Shown one piece after another: positions 57,270 through 64,000 of a DNA stretch of 64,000 nt. The notes beneath the pieces were generated by a model. The model worked only from the letters and a program-made list of their open reading frames with translations. It had not been told where the DNA came from and did no database searches. The first letter of the stretch is position 1, and each line of letters starts with the position of its first letter. The DNA is from Eubacterium sp. AM49-13BH (lineage in GTDB: Bacteria; Bacillota; Clostridia; Lachnospirales; Lachnospiraceae): the NCBI RefSeq assembly GCF_003464165.1, contig NZ_QSEK01000001.1, positions 62,001-126,000 on the forward strand, written 5' to 3'. The translations under genes and the position numbers were made by a program.

Positions 57270-57517
57270 TGAAAATTGTCACTTGCCTTGCGGTCACATA
57301 ACTGACTATATATATCAGGACCAAGTCCTGTCTGTAATTCTGTGTAGGCTTTTCTTAACTGTTCGTCAGTCATATGCTCACGTCTTCTTTCGATTGCATT
57401 AATGCTGTCGACAATCACTTTGTCCTGATTATCGTGAGTTTCCCAATTATACATAGTTTTCCCTTTTACGATAGATTTATTGTTGTTGTCTGTTGGAAGA
57501 TTTTCTGAGTTATTCAT
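57263..57517 (-). CDS. 84-aa hypothetical cytoplasmic protein
   Basis: Starts with TGAGGTG about 6 bases before the ATG at 57517, which supports a real gene. Hydrophilic. An Asn-rich start is followed by a likely helical part, SINAIERRREHMTDEQLRKA. No membrane segment, signal or recognised domain. Its 3' end meets glf. In front of it lies a TATAAGATATT direct repeat (57538-57565). Confidence 0.7.
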   Translation of the reverse strand: MNNSENLPTDNNNKSIVKGKTMYNWETHDNQDKVIVDSINAIERRREHMTDEQLRKAYTELQTGLGPDIYSQLCDRKASDNFQG

Positions 57518-57537
57518 AAATTCACCTCATTATAATA

Positions 57538-57565
57538 TATAAGATATTTTTTATATAAGATATTA
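57538..57565. repeat. Direct repeat TATAAGATATT in the divergent intergenic region
   Basis: Two copies about 17 bases apart between the minus-strand 84-aa gene and the GT2 gene at 57653. Could be a regulator site; AT-rich, so chance is possible. Confidence 0.35.
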
Positions 57566-57589
57566 TCTGCATTAATTCCCTGTCTATAC

Positions 57590-57618
57590 TTGAAAAACAT
57601 GGCATAGCATTGTAATAT
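57590..57618 (+). promoter_or_regulatory. Promoter of the GT2 gene at 57653
   Basis: TTGAAA (57590-57595), 17 bp and TAATAT (57613-57618), 35 bases before the ATG. Confidence 0.55.
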
Positions 57619-57652
57619 TAAAGGGTGTGTAAACATCAGAGGGAGAGTATAA

Positions 57653-58393
57653 ATGTTAAATCTAAATGGTATGCTGTCTATTGTTATGCCGGCTTACAAT
57701 GAGGAAAAACTTATATATCACAGTATCATGGAAACCTTGAGAATTGTTGAAAAGTTTGTTCCTGAATTGGAGATTATTGCGGTTAATGATGGCAGTAAGG
57801 ATAATACCAAAGCTGAGATAGAAAGAGCTATCAAGCAGGATAGCCGTGTGCGTATGGTAAGTTCTGAAAAGAACAGAGGCAAGGGTAATGCAATAATTGC
57901 CGGAGTGTCGCAGGTTGAAGGAAAGTATGTCGCATTTGTTGATGCAGACCTTGAACTTAATCCATCACAGTTAGAAGGTTATCTTAAGAAAATGCTTGAT
58001 GATAATAAAGATGTTGTTATAGGCTGTAAGTTCCTTAAGGATTCCAAGCTTGATTATCCGTTTAAGAGGAAAGTGATAAGCATGGGTTATTATATAATGC
58101 TTCTAGTCTTGTTCCATCTTAATGTTAAGGATACGCAGACCGGGCTCAAGGTATTCAGGGTTGAGGCAATCAAGCCAGTTGCACATCTTATAAGAACATC
58201 AGGTTTTGCATATGATATAGAACTTTTAGTGGCAATTCACAGAAGAGGATTTTCGATAGCACAGATGCCTGTGGAGGTTGTATATGTCAGGGATTCCGGT
58301 GTAAAGCGTATAGGAATGAAAGATATATGGCAGGCATTCTGCGATACATGGGCAATATTCGGGAGAGTTTATTTCAGACACTATTATGATTAA
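57653..58393 (+). CDS. GT2, polyprenyl-phosphate glycosyltransferase-like
   Basis: 246 aa DPM1-like enzyme: LSIVMPAYNEEKLI, AVNDGSKDNT, NRGKGNAIIAG, AFVDADLELNP (DxD), DTQTGLKVFRV and AYDIELLVAIHRRG. GGGAGAG upstream of the ATG. It differs in sequence from the GT2 at 15409 and lacks a DUF2304 partner. A gene remnant follows directly in the same frame after its stop. Confidence 0.88.
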   Translation: MLNLNGMLSIVMPAYNEEKLIYHSIMETLRIVEKFVPELEIIAVNDGSKDNTKAEIERAIKQDSRVRMVSSEKNRGKGNAIIAGVSQVEGKYVAFVDADLELNPSQLEGYLKKMLDDNKDVVIGCKFLKDSKLDYPFKRKVISMGYYIMLLVLFHLNVKDTQTGLKVFRVEAIKPVAHLIRTSGFAYDIELLVAIHRRGFSIAQMPVEVVYVRDSGVKRIGMKDIWQAFCDTWAIFGRVYFRHYYD

Positions 58394-58585
58394 TCAGGAG
58401 CTGTTGCATCTGATGAGGCAAGTTATCGTATTAACCTTGCTAAAGATTATAAGATAACATATACGGTTGAATACAGGTTTAAAGATCCGAAATCAGGCTG
58501 GATAAAAAATACTGCGAGACTGGAAATTATTGTTATGTCAGGTGAAAAGGAATCAACACAGCAGGAAACAAAGGAAGAGGTTTAG
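58394..58585 (+). pseudogene. C-terminal remnant of a lost gene
   Basis: After the GT2 stop the same frame stays open for 63 codons with normal codon usage and a protein-like sequence (YRINLAKDYKITYTVEYRF, then a hydrophilic tail), ending at 58585. No start codon or ribosome site is present. The parent looks like a beta-rich secreted or domain-repeat protein. Either a deletion removed its front or the assembly is joined wrongly here. Confidence 0.5.
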
Positions 58586-58597
58586 TGAGAAGCAGAT

Positions 58598-60211
58598 ATG
58601 GACGATACAGAGATTAATACAACAGATACAAATGAGACTGAGCCAGAAGGCAAAGAGATAGAAGAAAAAGAAAAGTATGAGGTGCTTGAGGTAGATAAAG
58701 TACCTGAGAGTTATAAGGAAAAGATGGCAGCCTTCTTCAAAGTCAGGAAGCATGTTATTATGACTGCAGTGCTGACATCAGTAGCTTTAATAGTGGCAAT
58801 TGTTGCAATTGTAGTAGGAGTTAATATCAATAAAACACTTAAGAAGCATCAGCCGGAAATAGTTGAAGCAGCAGAGACTGAGACAGAAACTCAACCAGAG
58901 ACTAAGACACAGGAAGAAACAACCGAAGAGACAGAGACAGAAGAAGAATCAACAGAGGAAGAGACTTATCAGGTGATAGAGAATATCATGACTAAGGTTG
59001 TTAAGGATAGCACTGTTACGCAAAAGGAAGATCCGATTAAGAATAGGAATAATGAATCTTCAGGCGAAGTTATAAAGCCAGTTTCCTATGTTGATAATGC
59101 TGTTTCTGGAAGCGTAAGCGTATCATCTGTTAAGAAATCTGGCGATGATATTGTGTATACTGTGAAGAGCAGGAAAGCAAAGGATTTCACAGAGAAACAG
59201 ATTGCAGGATGTGTTAAAGGTTCTGTTCTTGTACAGGAGAATGAGCAGGAAAATAAATATACAGGCTATATATATGAGACTGGAGTGGTAGAAGTTACTG
59301 GTGGAAGCGAAAAGGTTGTCACAACATTTCTTATGAAGAATGATTCTAAGAATGATGAGACAAAGGAAACATCAGAAAATATAAGGACTTTATCAAATAT
59401 AGAAGAAACTTCACAATTGGAATCAGAAAGTTCAACCGAAAGTAAGAAAGTTTCGTATATAGTTATGGAGGTTGAAGCACAGATAGAATATATATATGCT
59501 GACGGATGGCAGAATATCAAAGGAAAAAATTATTACTTTGAAGACTCTAATGCTGTAACAGGATGGAAGAATATCGACGGAGTACAGTACTATTTCAATG
59601 AGGATGGTTCACTTGGTTCATCACTTGTAATTGATGTTTCAAGATATAATGGCAGTATTGACTGGGATAGTGTTAGGGCTTCCGGTATTAATTATGCAAT
59701 GATAAGAGTTGGCTACAGGGGATATGAGACAGCTAATCTTGTCCTAGACAACAGATTTCATGAGAACATGAGCCAGGCAATCGCAGCAGGAGTTAAAGTA
59801 GGTGCATATATTGTTACCCAGGCGGTGAATACTACTGAGGCAGTTGAAGAGGCCAGCTTTATTGTATCAGCCTGCAGTGGATATAACATATCACTTCCGC
59901 TTGCTATAGATGTAGAAAGCGCAGGTAATGGAAGTGGACGAGGAGATAAGATATCATCATCACAGAGAACAGCAGTTGTTAATGCATTTGCACAGACTGT
60001 GAATAATTGTGGATATTCAGCGGTTGTATATGCGAATAAAGACTGGATGAATAACCGTATGTATGCTGGTAATATAAGCTGCAGCGTATGGCTTGCACAG
60101 TACAGAAGCCAGTGTACTTACACAGGTCATTTTTCAATGTGGCAGTTTACTGATAAAGCAAGAGTTAATGGAATATCAGGATATGTTGATATGAGTGTAT
60201 GGAAACATTAA
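58598..60211 (+). CDS. GH25 lysozyme with choline-binding-like repeats, membrane-anchored
   Basis: 537 aa. Acidic cytoplasmic start, one helix at about 52-77, then a Thr/Glu-rich stalk (TETETQPETKTQEE) and a middle domain of unknown type. Two cell-wall-binding repeats lie near 302-342: GWQNIKGKNYYF and GWKNIDGVQYYF, the GW/YYF form that in related proteins binds phosphocholine. The GH25 muramidase follows (344-537): VIDVSRYNG, AIDVESAG with the acidic pair near 436-440, and YVDMSVWKH. It may hydrolyse peptidoglycan while docked on LicD-decorated polymers (inference). Confidence 0.9.
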   Translation: MDDTEINTTDTNETEPEGKEIEEKEKYEVLEVDKVPESYKEKMAAFFKVRKHVIMTAVLTSVALIVAIVAIVVGVNINKTLKKHQPEIVEAAETETETQPETKTQEETTEETETEEESTEEETYQVIENIMTKVVKDSTVTQKEDPIKNRNNESSGEVIKPVSYVDNAVSGSVSVSSVKKSGDDIVYTVKSRKAKDFTEKQIAGCVKGSVLVQENEQENKYTGYIYETGVVEVTGGSEKVVTTFLMKNDSKNDETKETSENIRTLSNIEETSQLESESSTESKKVSYIVMEVEAQIEYIYADGWQNIKGKNYYFEDSNAVTGWKNIDGVQYYFNEDGSLGSSLVIDVSRYNGSIDWDSVRASGINYAMIRVGYRGYETANLVLDNRFHENMSQAIAAGVKVGAYIVTQAVNTTEAVEEASFIVSACSGYNISLPLAIDVESAGNGSGRGDKISSSQRTAVVNAFAQTVNNCGYSAVVYANKDWMNNRMYAGNISCSVWLAQYRSQCTYTGHFSMWQFTDKARVNGISGYVDMSVWKH

Positions 60212-60249
60212 ATGACTATATAAGTGACTATATAAAACAACTGAAAAAC

Positions 60250-60278
60250 GTGACATTTCTTTAACAGAGTGGTATAAT
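60250..60278 (+). promoter_or_regulatory. Promoter of the 60312 gene
   Basis: GTGACA (60250-60255), 17 bp and a perfect TATAAT (60273-60278), 33 bases before the ATG. Just upstream GACTATATAA occurs twice in tandem (60213-60234). Confidence 0.75.
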
Positions 60279-60311
60279 CAATCGGAGTGTATATTCACGA
60301 GGAGATAAAGT

Positions 60312-61718
60312 ATGAGTAAGAATCAGGAACAGATGAAGGAATTGATTGAAGCCATAAGGTCTGGTCAGAGTGATAAAGAGACTTTATGTAAAGCAATTCA
60401 GAAAGATGTTAATAATCTTATATATCCTGTGTTTGGGGAGGATTACAAGAGAATTTCGCCTAGGGCAATAATTGATATATGCATGAATCTTGACAACATT
60501 AATGTTGATAAGAATATTATGCGGCAGATTGCAACAAGAGTATCGGTGTATATGTTCGGTCTTATAGATGATTCTACTATAAGAATAGATGATAATTGTG
60601 TATATGAGTACAACCGTATTAAGGAAGATGAAGAACTATTTGGTATTATCAGGGATAATTCCAAGATGTTCAAGGATTTCAAGGCATACGATTCAGTTTC
60701 AGACAATATTAAGTCTTTATCAAGAGTACAGACTATAATGATGGAACTTTATGGATATGAGATGCATTCCATTGATGAAATCAAGTCATTGCTTAACACT
60801 GACAGAGATACAATTTCTAAGATTATTGGAATGATGAAGAATAATATGTTAGGTATAACCTCTGAGGATGAGGACGTACTTGAATATGAAGCTTTTGATG
60901 AGAGAAATGTTGAGGCTGAAGCTGAGACAGATGAAGGTGATGAAATTGTAGCCATAGCACCGGAGGATATCATAATCCCAGAGAACATTACAGATTCTGA
61001 ATCTGAGGCAGAGCCTCATGATGAAATTGAGGAAGAGCCTCAATCTGTGAGTACGGAAGAACGTCCAGTTGAAGAGGCATCTGACATTGGTGTTGAAGAA
61101 TCGGACGATGAAGAAGAGGGCGTTACATTAGAGTATGAAGAAGATGATTATAATGATGCCCCTATGTATTATGAAAGAGCTGGAAGAAAACGTAACATTA
61201 TAGACAGACTTGTCGATATGACAGGAAGAATATTTCCAGATACTTCAAGAGGAGCAAGACGTAATATAATATATTCTATTATGATTATGGTTCCGGCTGT
61301 TATTGTTATTATTATTTCAATAATTGCAATGTCAGGAGGCGGTAATAAGTCAGATAATAAAGTGTCATCTACTGAATATACAACCAAGGCACCATCTGAG
61401 ACCGTTGTGAATAAGGAAAGTTCAGGTGTTGCGGAATCAAGTACAGAGATGACAACCGAAAGTACAAGCACACAGCAGGAGACGACACAGGCTGCTACAC
61501 AGAGAGCAACGGAAGCCTCTACAAGAAGAACAGATGCGGAAACACAGCAGGAGTCAGAAGAAGAGTCAACTGAAGAAGAGACTAGCACACCACAAGAGAC
61601 AAGTGCACCGGAGACTACTGCTCCACCAGAAGATACAGAATCAACATCTGAAAGTGTTACAGAAAAAACAACTGAGGCTACACAGGCATCAGCAGAGAAT
61701 GTTTCAGCAGATAACTAA
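60312..61718 (+). CDS. Unknown single-pass protein with an acidic linker and Thr/Ser/Glu-rich outer tail
   Basis: 468 aa. Residues 1-185 are a helical cytoplasmic domain that ends in a helix-turn-helix-like stretch (SIDEIKSLLNTDRDTISKII). Residues 190-290 are very acidic. One helix lies at about 318-340 (NIIYSIMIMVPAVIVIIIS), preceded by basic residues, so the tail is outside: about 120 residues of Thr, Ser, Glu and Gln with repeated TTE/TEE units, like a cell-wall stalk. I do not recognise the family. The layout recalls trans-membrane signalling proteins such as anti-sigma factors. GAGGAGA upstream. Confidence 0.8.
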   Translation: MSKNQEQMKELIEAIRSGQSDKETLCKAIQKDVNNLIYPVFGEDYKRISPRAIIDICMNLDNINVDKNIMRQIATRVSVYMFGLIDDSTIRIDDNCVYEYNRIKEDEELFGIIRDNSKMFKDFKAYDSVSDNIKSLSRVQTIMMELYGYEMHSIDEIKSLLNTDRDTISKIIGMMKNNMLGITSEDEDVLEYEAFDERNVEAEAETDEGDEIVAIAPEDIIIPENITDSESEAEPHDEIEEEPQSVSTEERPVEEASDIGVEESDDEEEGVTLEYEEDDYNDAPMYYERAGRKRNIIDRLVDMTGRIFPDTSRGARRNIIYSIMIMVPAVIVIIISIIAMSGGGNKSDNKVSSTEYTTKAPSETVVNKESSGVAESSTEMTTESTSTQQETTQAATQRATEASTRRTDAETQQESEEESTEEETSTPQETSAPETTAPPEDTESTSESVTEKTTEATQASAENVSADN

Positions 61719-61760
61719 AAAACATACTATCTATAACAGATATTTTAAGAAAGGATTGCT

Positions 61761-64000
61761 ATGAAATGTGTAATATTAGCTGGAGGTAGTGGTGACAGTT
61801 TATGGCCATTATCCAGAAGGCAGTTTCCAAAGCAGTTTATGAAAATAAAAGAGGGCCGGTCATTGTTACAGGAAACTGTAGTAAGAAATATGCCGTTCTG
61901 TGAGGAATTCATAATAGTTACCAATGAGAGCTATAAGAATATTGTTAATGGACAGATGAAGGCATTTCAGAGTCTTAAGTACAGAGTTATTCTTGAGGGC
62001 ACACCGAAGGGAACAGGAGCAGCTGTACTGTTAGGAACTATGTTTGCCAATCCATCAGAATTGGTTCTGGTTGTTAATTCGGACAACCTGATTGAAGGCG
62101 AAGGATACAAAGAAGCAGTTATTGCTGCTAAAGAATATGCAAAAGAAGGCTATCTTGCGGTACTTGGAATTAAACCAGAATCGCAGTCATCAACTTACGG
62201 ATACATATTACGTGATAAAGAGAATGTAAAGAAATTCATTGCAAGAATTGATTTTGATGAGAATGAGACAGAGGGTCTGTTAGGTTATGGTTATGATGAA
62301 GGATATCTCTGGAACAGCGGAATACTTGTATTCACAGCGGGAGATATGACTAATGCAGCAAGAAAATTGTCGCATGAGCTTTATACAACATGTAAGACTG
62401 CCAAGAGAAAAGTACCTGCAATCAGAAGGTCAGTTCGTTTTTCTGAGAGTATAATGCAGCCTATGCCACATGGAAGCATTGAAACGCTTCTCCTTGAAAA
62501 ATGTGATTCAATCAAAGTAGTAGAAGCAAAGTTTGAGTGGCTTGATGTAGGTAATGCCAGTGATTTGGCTGAATTTGGCAATAATATCAAGTCAGAATGT
62601 GTTATTAAATACGACTGTGATAATGTTAATATTATCAATAATGCACCGAGAAGACTGGTAGTGGCTAATGATTTAAGAGATCTAGTTGTTGTTAACACAG
62701 ATGATGCAACATATGTTTCATCTAAGAAGTCTGCCGATAATATTAAGCAGATTATGAAAGATAACATGGAGACATATGAAGCATTTTTCGATTATAACAG
62801 AACTACTTATAAAGAGTGGGGAATGCAGGAGATACTTAATTATTCCCAAGGGTATAAAGTAAGAAAACTTACGATATTTCCTGGAATGTCAATGACTCTT
62901 CACCAGCATGAGAAAAGAACGGAACACTGGTCGATAGTCGAGGGTGTTGCAACAATTACAGTTGGTAATGAGACAGCGGATTATAATAAATACGAAAGTG
63001 TATTCATACCAGTTGGAGCAAAGCATAAGATAGCTAATAAGACGGATAAGAATGTTGTTGTTATCGAGGTTGGTATAGGAGACAATATTTCCGATAATGA
63101 TCTTGTAAAGATATATAATCAGGATAATCAGCAGGTATCTAGTTATGTAAGACTTGATAAGAGCCCTATTATAAAGCTCGAGCCTGCATTTAAAGATAAT
63201 CTGTGGGGCGGAACCAAGATACGTGATGTATATGGCAAAAAATGCGATTATGATGTTATAGGTGAAAGCTGGGAGCTTTCAGCGCATCCTGACGGACAGA
63301 GCCGTATAGCAGAAGGAAGATACAAGGGAATGCTCTTTAATGAGTATCTTAATATTATAGGAAAAGATGCACTTGGCTGGAAATGTCAGGCACAGGACAG
63401 ATTTCCTATTCTTATTAAGTTCATTGATGCAAAACAGGCACTTTCTATACAGATTCATCCGGACGATGAATATGCACTTGAGAATGAGAATGAGTATGGA
63501 AAGAACGAGATGTGGTATGTAGTGGACAGTGAGCCCGGTTCATACCTCTATTGTGGTCTTTCAAGAGATGCTTCCAAGGAAGAGATTCTGGAAAGAATCA
63601 ATAACAATACAATAACTGATATACTTAACAAGATAGAGGTTAAAGCCGGTGATGTTGTTATGGTTAAAGCAGGAACAATTCATGCGATTGGTGCCGGAGT
63701 ATTTATATGCGAGATACAGCAGAATTCTAACTGTACATATCGTATGTATGACTATGACAGAAGGGATAAGTTCGGTAACCCAAGAGAGCTTCATGTCAAG
63801 AAGGCACTTGATGTTGTAGATAATCATAAGTATGTCAAAGATAATAAGACAGAGATAGTTCTGGCAAGGAATGAACATTTTACAGAACAAAGGCTTGTAC
63901 AATGTAAATATTTTGAAGTATTCAAGTATGAAGTTACAGATGAAGTTAAGATAGCTGTAGATGAAGCATCATTTGTATCTGTACTGTTTATCAGTGGAAA
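61761..64000 (+). CDS. ManC-like nucleotidyltransferase/cupin/ManA-like isomerase fusion (3' end outside window)
   Basis: Open frame from the ATG at 61761 (AAAGGA upstream) to the window edge, at least 746 aa. Residues 1-280: guanylyltransferase-like domain; 345-445: cupin (MTLHQHEKRTEHW, type II phosphomannose isomerase style); from 462: type I isomerase (LWGGTKI, SIQIHPDDEYAL, KAGTIHAIGAG). The nucleotide loop reads GGSGDSLWPLSR where GGSGTRLWPLSR is expected, and VNSDNLI replaces PSDH, so the first domain may be inactive. The isomerase blocks look complete; it may supply mannose 6-phosphate for the ManC at 14321. Confidence 0.92.
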   Translation, partial: MKCVILAGGSGDSLWPLSRRQFPKQFMKIKEGRSLLQETVVRNMPFCEEFIIVTNESYKNIVNGQMKAFQSLKYRVILEGTPKGTGAAVLLGTMFANPSELVLVVNSDNLIEGEGYKEAVIAAKEYAKEGYLAVLGIKPESQSSTYGYILRDKENVKKFIARIDFDENETEGLLGYGYDEGYLWNSGILVFTAGDMTNAARKLSHELYTTCKTAKRKVPAIRRSVRFSESIMQPMPHGSIETLLLEKCDSIKVVEAKFEWLDVGNASDLAEFGNNIKSECVIKYDCDNVNIINNAPRRLVVANDLRDLVVVNTDDATYVSSKKSADNIKQIMKDNMETYEAFFDYNRTTYKEWGMQEILNYSQGYKVRKLTIFPGMSMTLHQHEKRTEHWSIVEGVATITVGNETADYNKYESVFIPVGAKHKIANKTDKNVVVIEVGIGDNISDNDLVKIYNQDNQQVSSYVRLDKSPIIKLEPAFKDNLWGGTKIRDVYGKKCDYDVIGESWELSAHPDGQSRIAEGRYKGMLFNEYLNIIGKDALGWKCQAQDRFPILIKFIDAKQALSIQIHPDDEYALENENEYGKNEMWYVVDSEPGSYLYCGLSRDASKEEILERINNNTITDILNKIEVKAGDVVMVKAGTIHAIGAGVFICEIQQNSNCTYRMYDYDRRDKFGNPRELHVKKALDVVDNHKYVKDNKTEIVLARNEHFTEQRLVQCKYFEVFKYEVTDEVKIAVDEASFVSVLFISG

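Noticed and set aside
61169..61588. Minus-strand frame of 139 codons rich in Ser and Val
   Set aside because: It is the shadow of the Thr/Ser/Glu-rich tail coded on the plus strand; no start signal.
1..64000. Insertion sequences, phage or integrase genes, riboswitches
   Set aside because: I looked for transposase or integrase motifs and for known conserved riboswitch cores in the gaps and saw none; most gaps are too short for them.

Overview
The window looks like the chromosome of a low-GC, Gram-positive anaerobe of the Clostridia, most likely a member of the Lachnospiraceae (a relative of Lachnospira/[Eubacterium] eligens is my best guess from gene style, not proven). Reasons: AT-rich DNA with strong AGGAGG-type ribosome binding sites, long tightly packed operons, a GntR(YtrA)-ABC operon, a DUF3048 lipoprotein, a GH25 lysozyme and Dlt-like genes, and no outer-membrane genes. 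Almost the whole window is devoted to building, decorating and exporting cell-surface polysaccharide.

Layout. (1) 1-4543: end of a DegT aminotransferase, an initiating phosphoglycosyl transferase, a GT2 and a membrane UDP-sugar 4,6-dehydratase, a set able to make and prime a 4-amino sugar. (2) 4799-8364, minus strand: rfbABDC for dTDP-L-rhamnose, divergent from a MerR-methyltransferase fusion regulator (8500-9744). The shared intergenic region has a MerR-type long-spacer promoter and operator. (3) About 9843-32780: a 23-kb plus-strand run with GT4 and GT2 enzymes, manC, a GT2/DUF2304 pair, two LicD proteins, a flippase, a DUF2142 membrane protein, two sulfatase-fold membrane proteins, an SGNH/MBOAT O-acylation pair and a Wzm/Wzt ABC exporter. 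(4) 32927-38706: APC permease, winged-helix/nucleotidyltransferase, amidohydrolase and a LicC-LicA fusion. (5) 38909-42880: a YidC-TagF fusion, a nucleotidyltransferase-PLP enzyme fusion and a 72-aa membrane peptide. (6) 42990-50397: GtrA, then a Dlt-like set (adenylation enzyme, DapDC-like PLP enzyme, carrier protein, MBOAT, two SGNH proteins). (7) 50581-55993: tRNA-Leu(UAA), DUF3048 lipoprotein, DUF6512-like protein, GntR-ABC operon with a perfect operator. (8) 56092-64000: glf, a small minus-strand gene, a GT2, a gene remnant, a GH25 lysozyme with choline-binding-like repeats, an unknown acidic membrane protein and a ManC-cupin-ManA fusion running off the end.

How they fit together: dTDP-rhamnose, GDP-mannose and UDP-galactofuranose supply sugars; GTs assemble chains; Wzm/Wzt and the flippase export them; LicD proteins, the TagF-like enzyme, MBOAT/SGNH pairs and the Dlt-like pathway add phospho-amine, alcohol-phosphate, acyl and probably aminoacyl groups. 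The most novel parts are the amine-phosphate decoration module (two winged-helix LicC proteins, the LicC-PLP fusion and the YidC-TagF fusion) and the Dlt-like operon with its own PLP decarboxylase-like enzyme.

Caution: seven genes carry a frameshift, each repaired by adding one base at or next to a short homopolymer. This points to sequencing errors more than to real pseudogenes.
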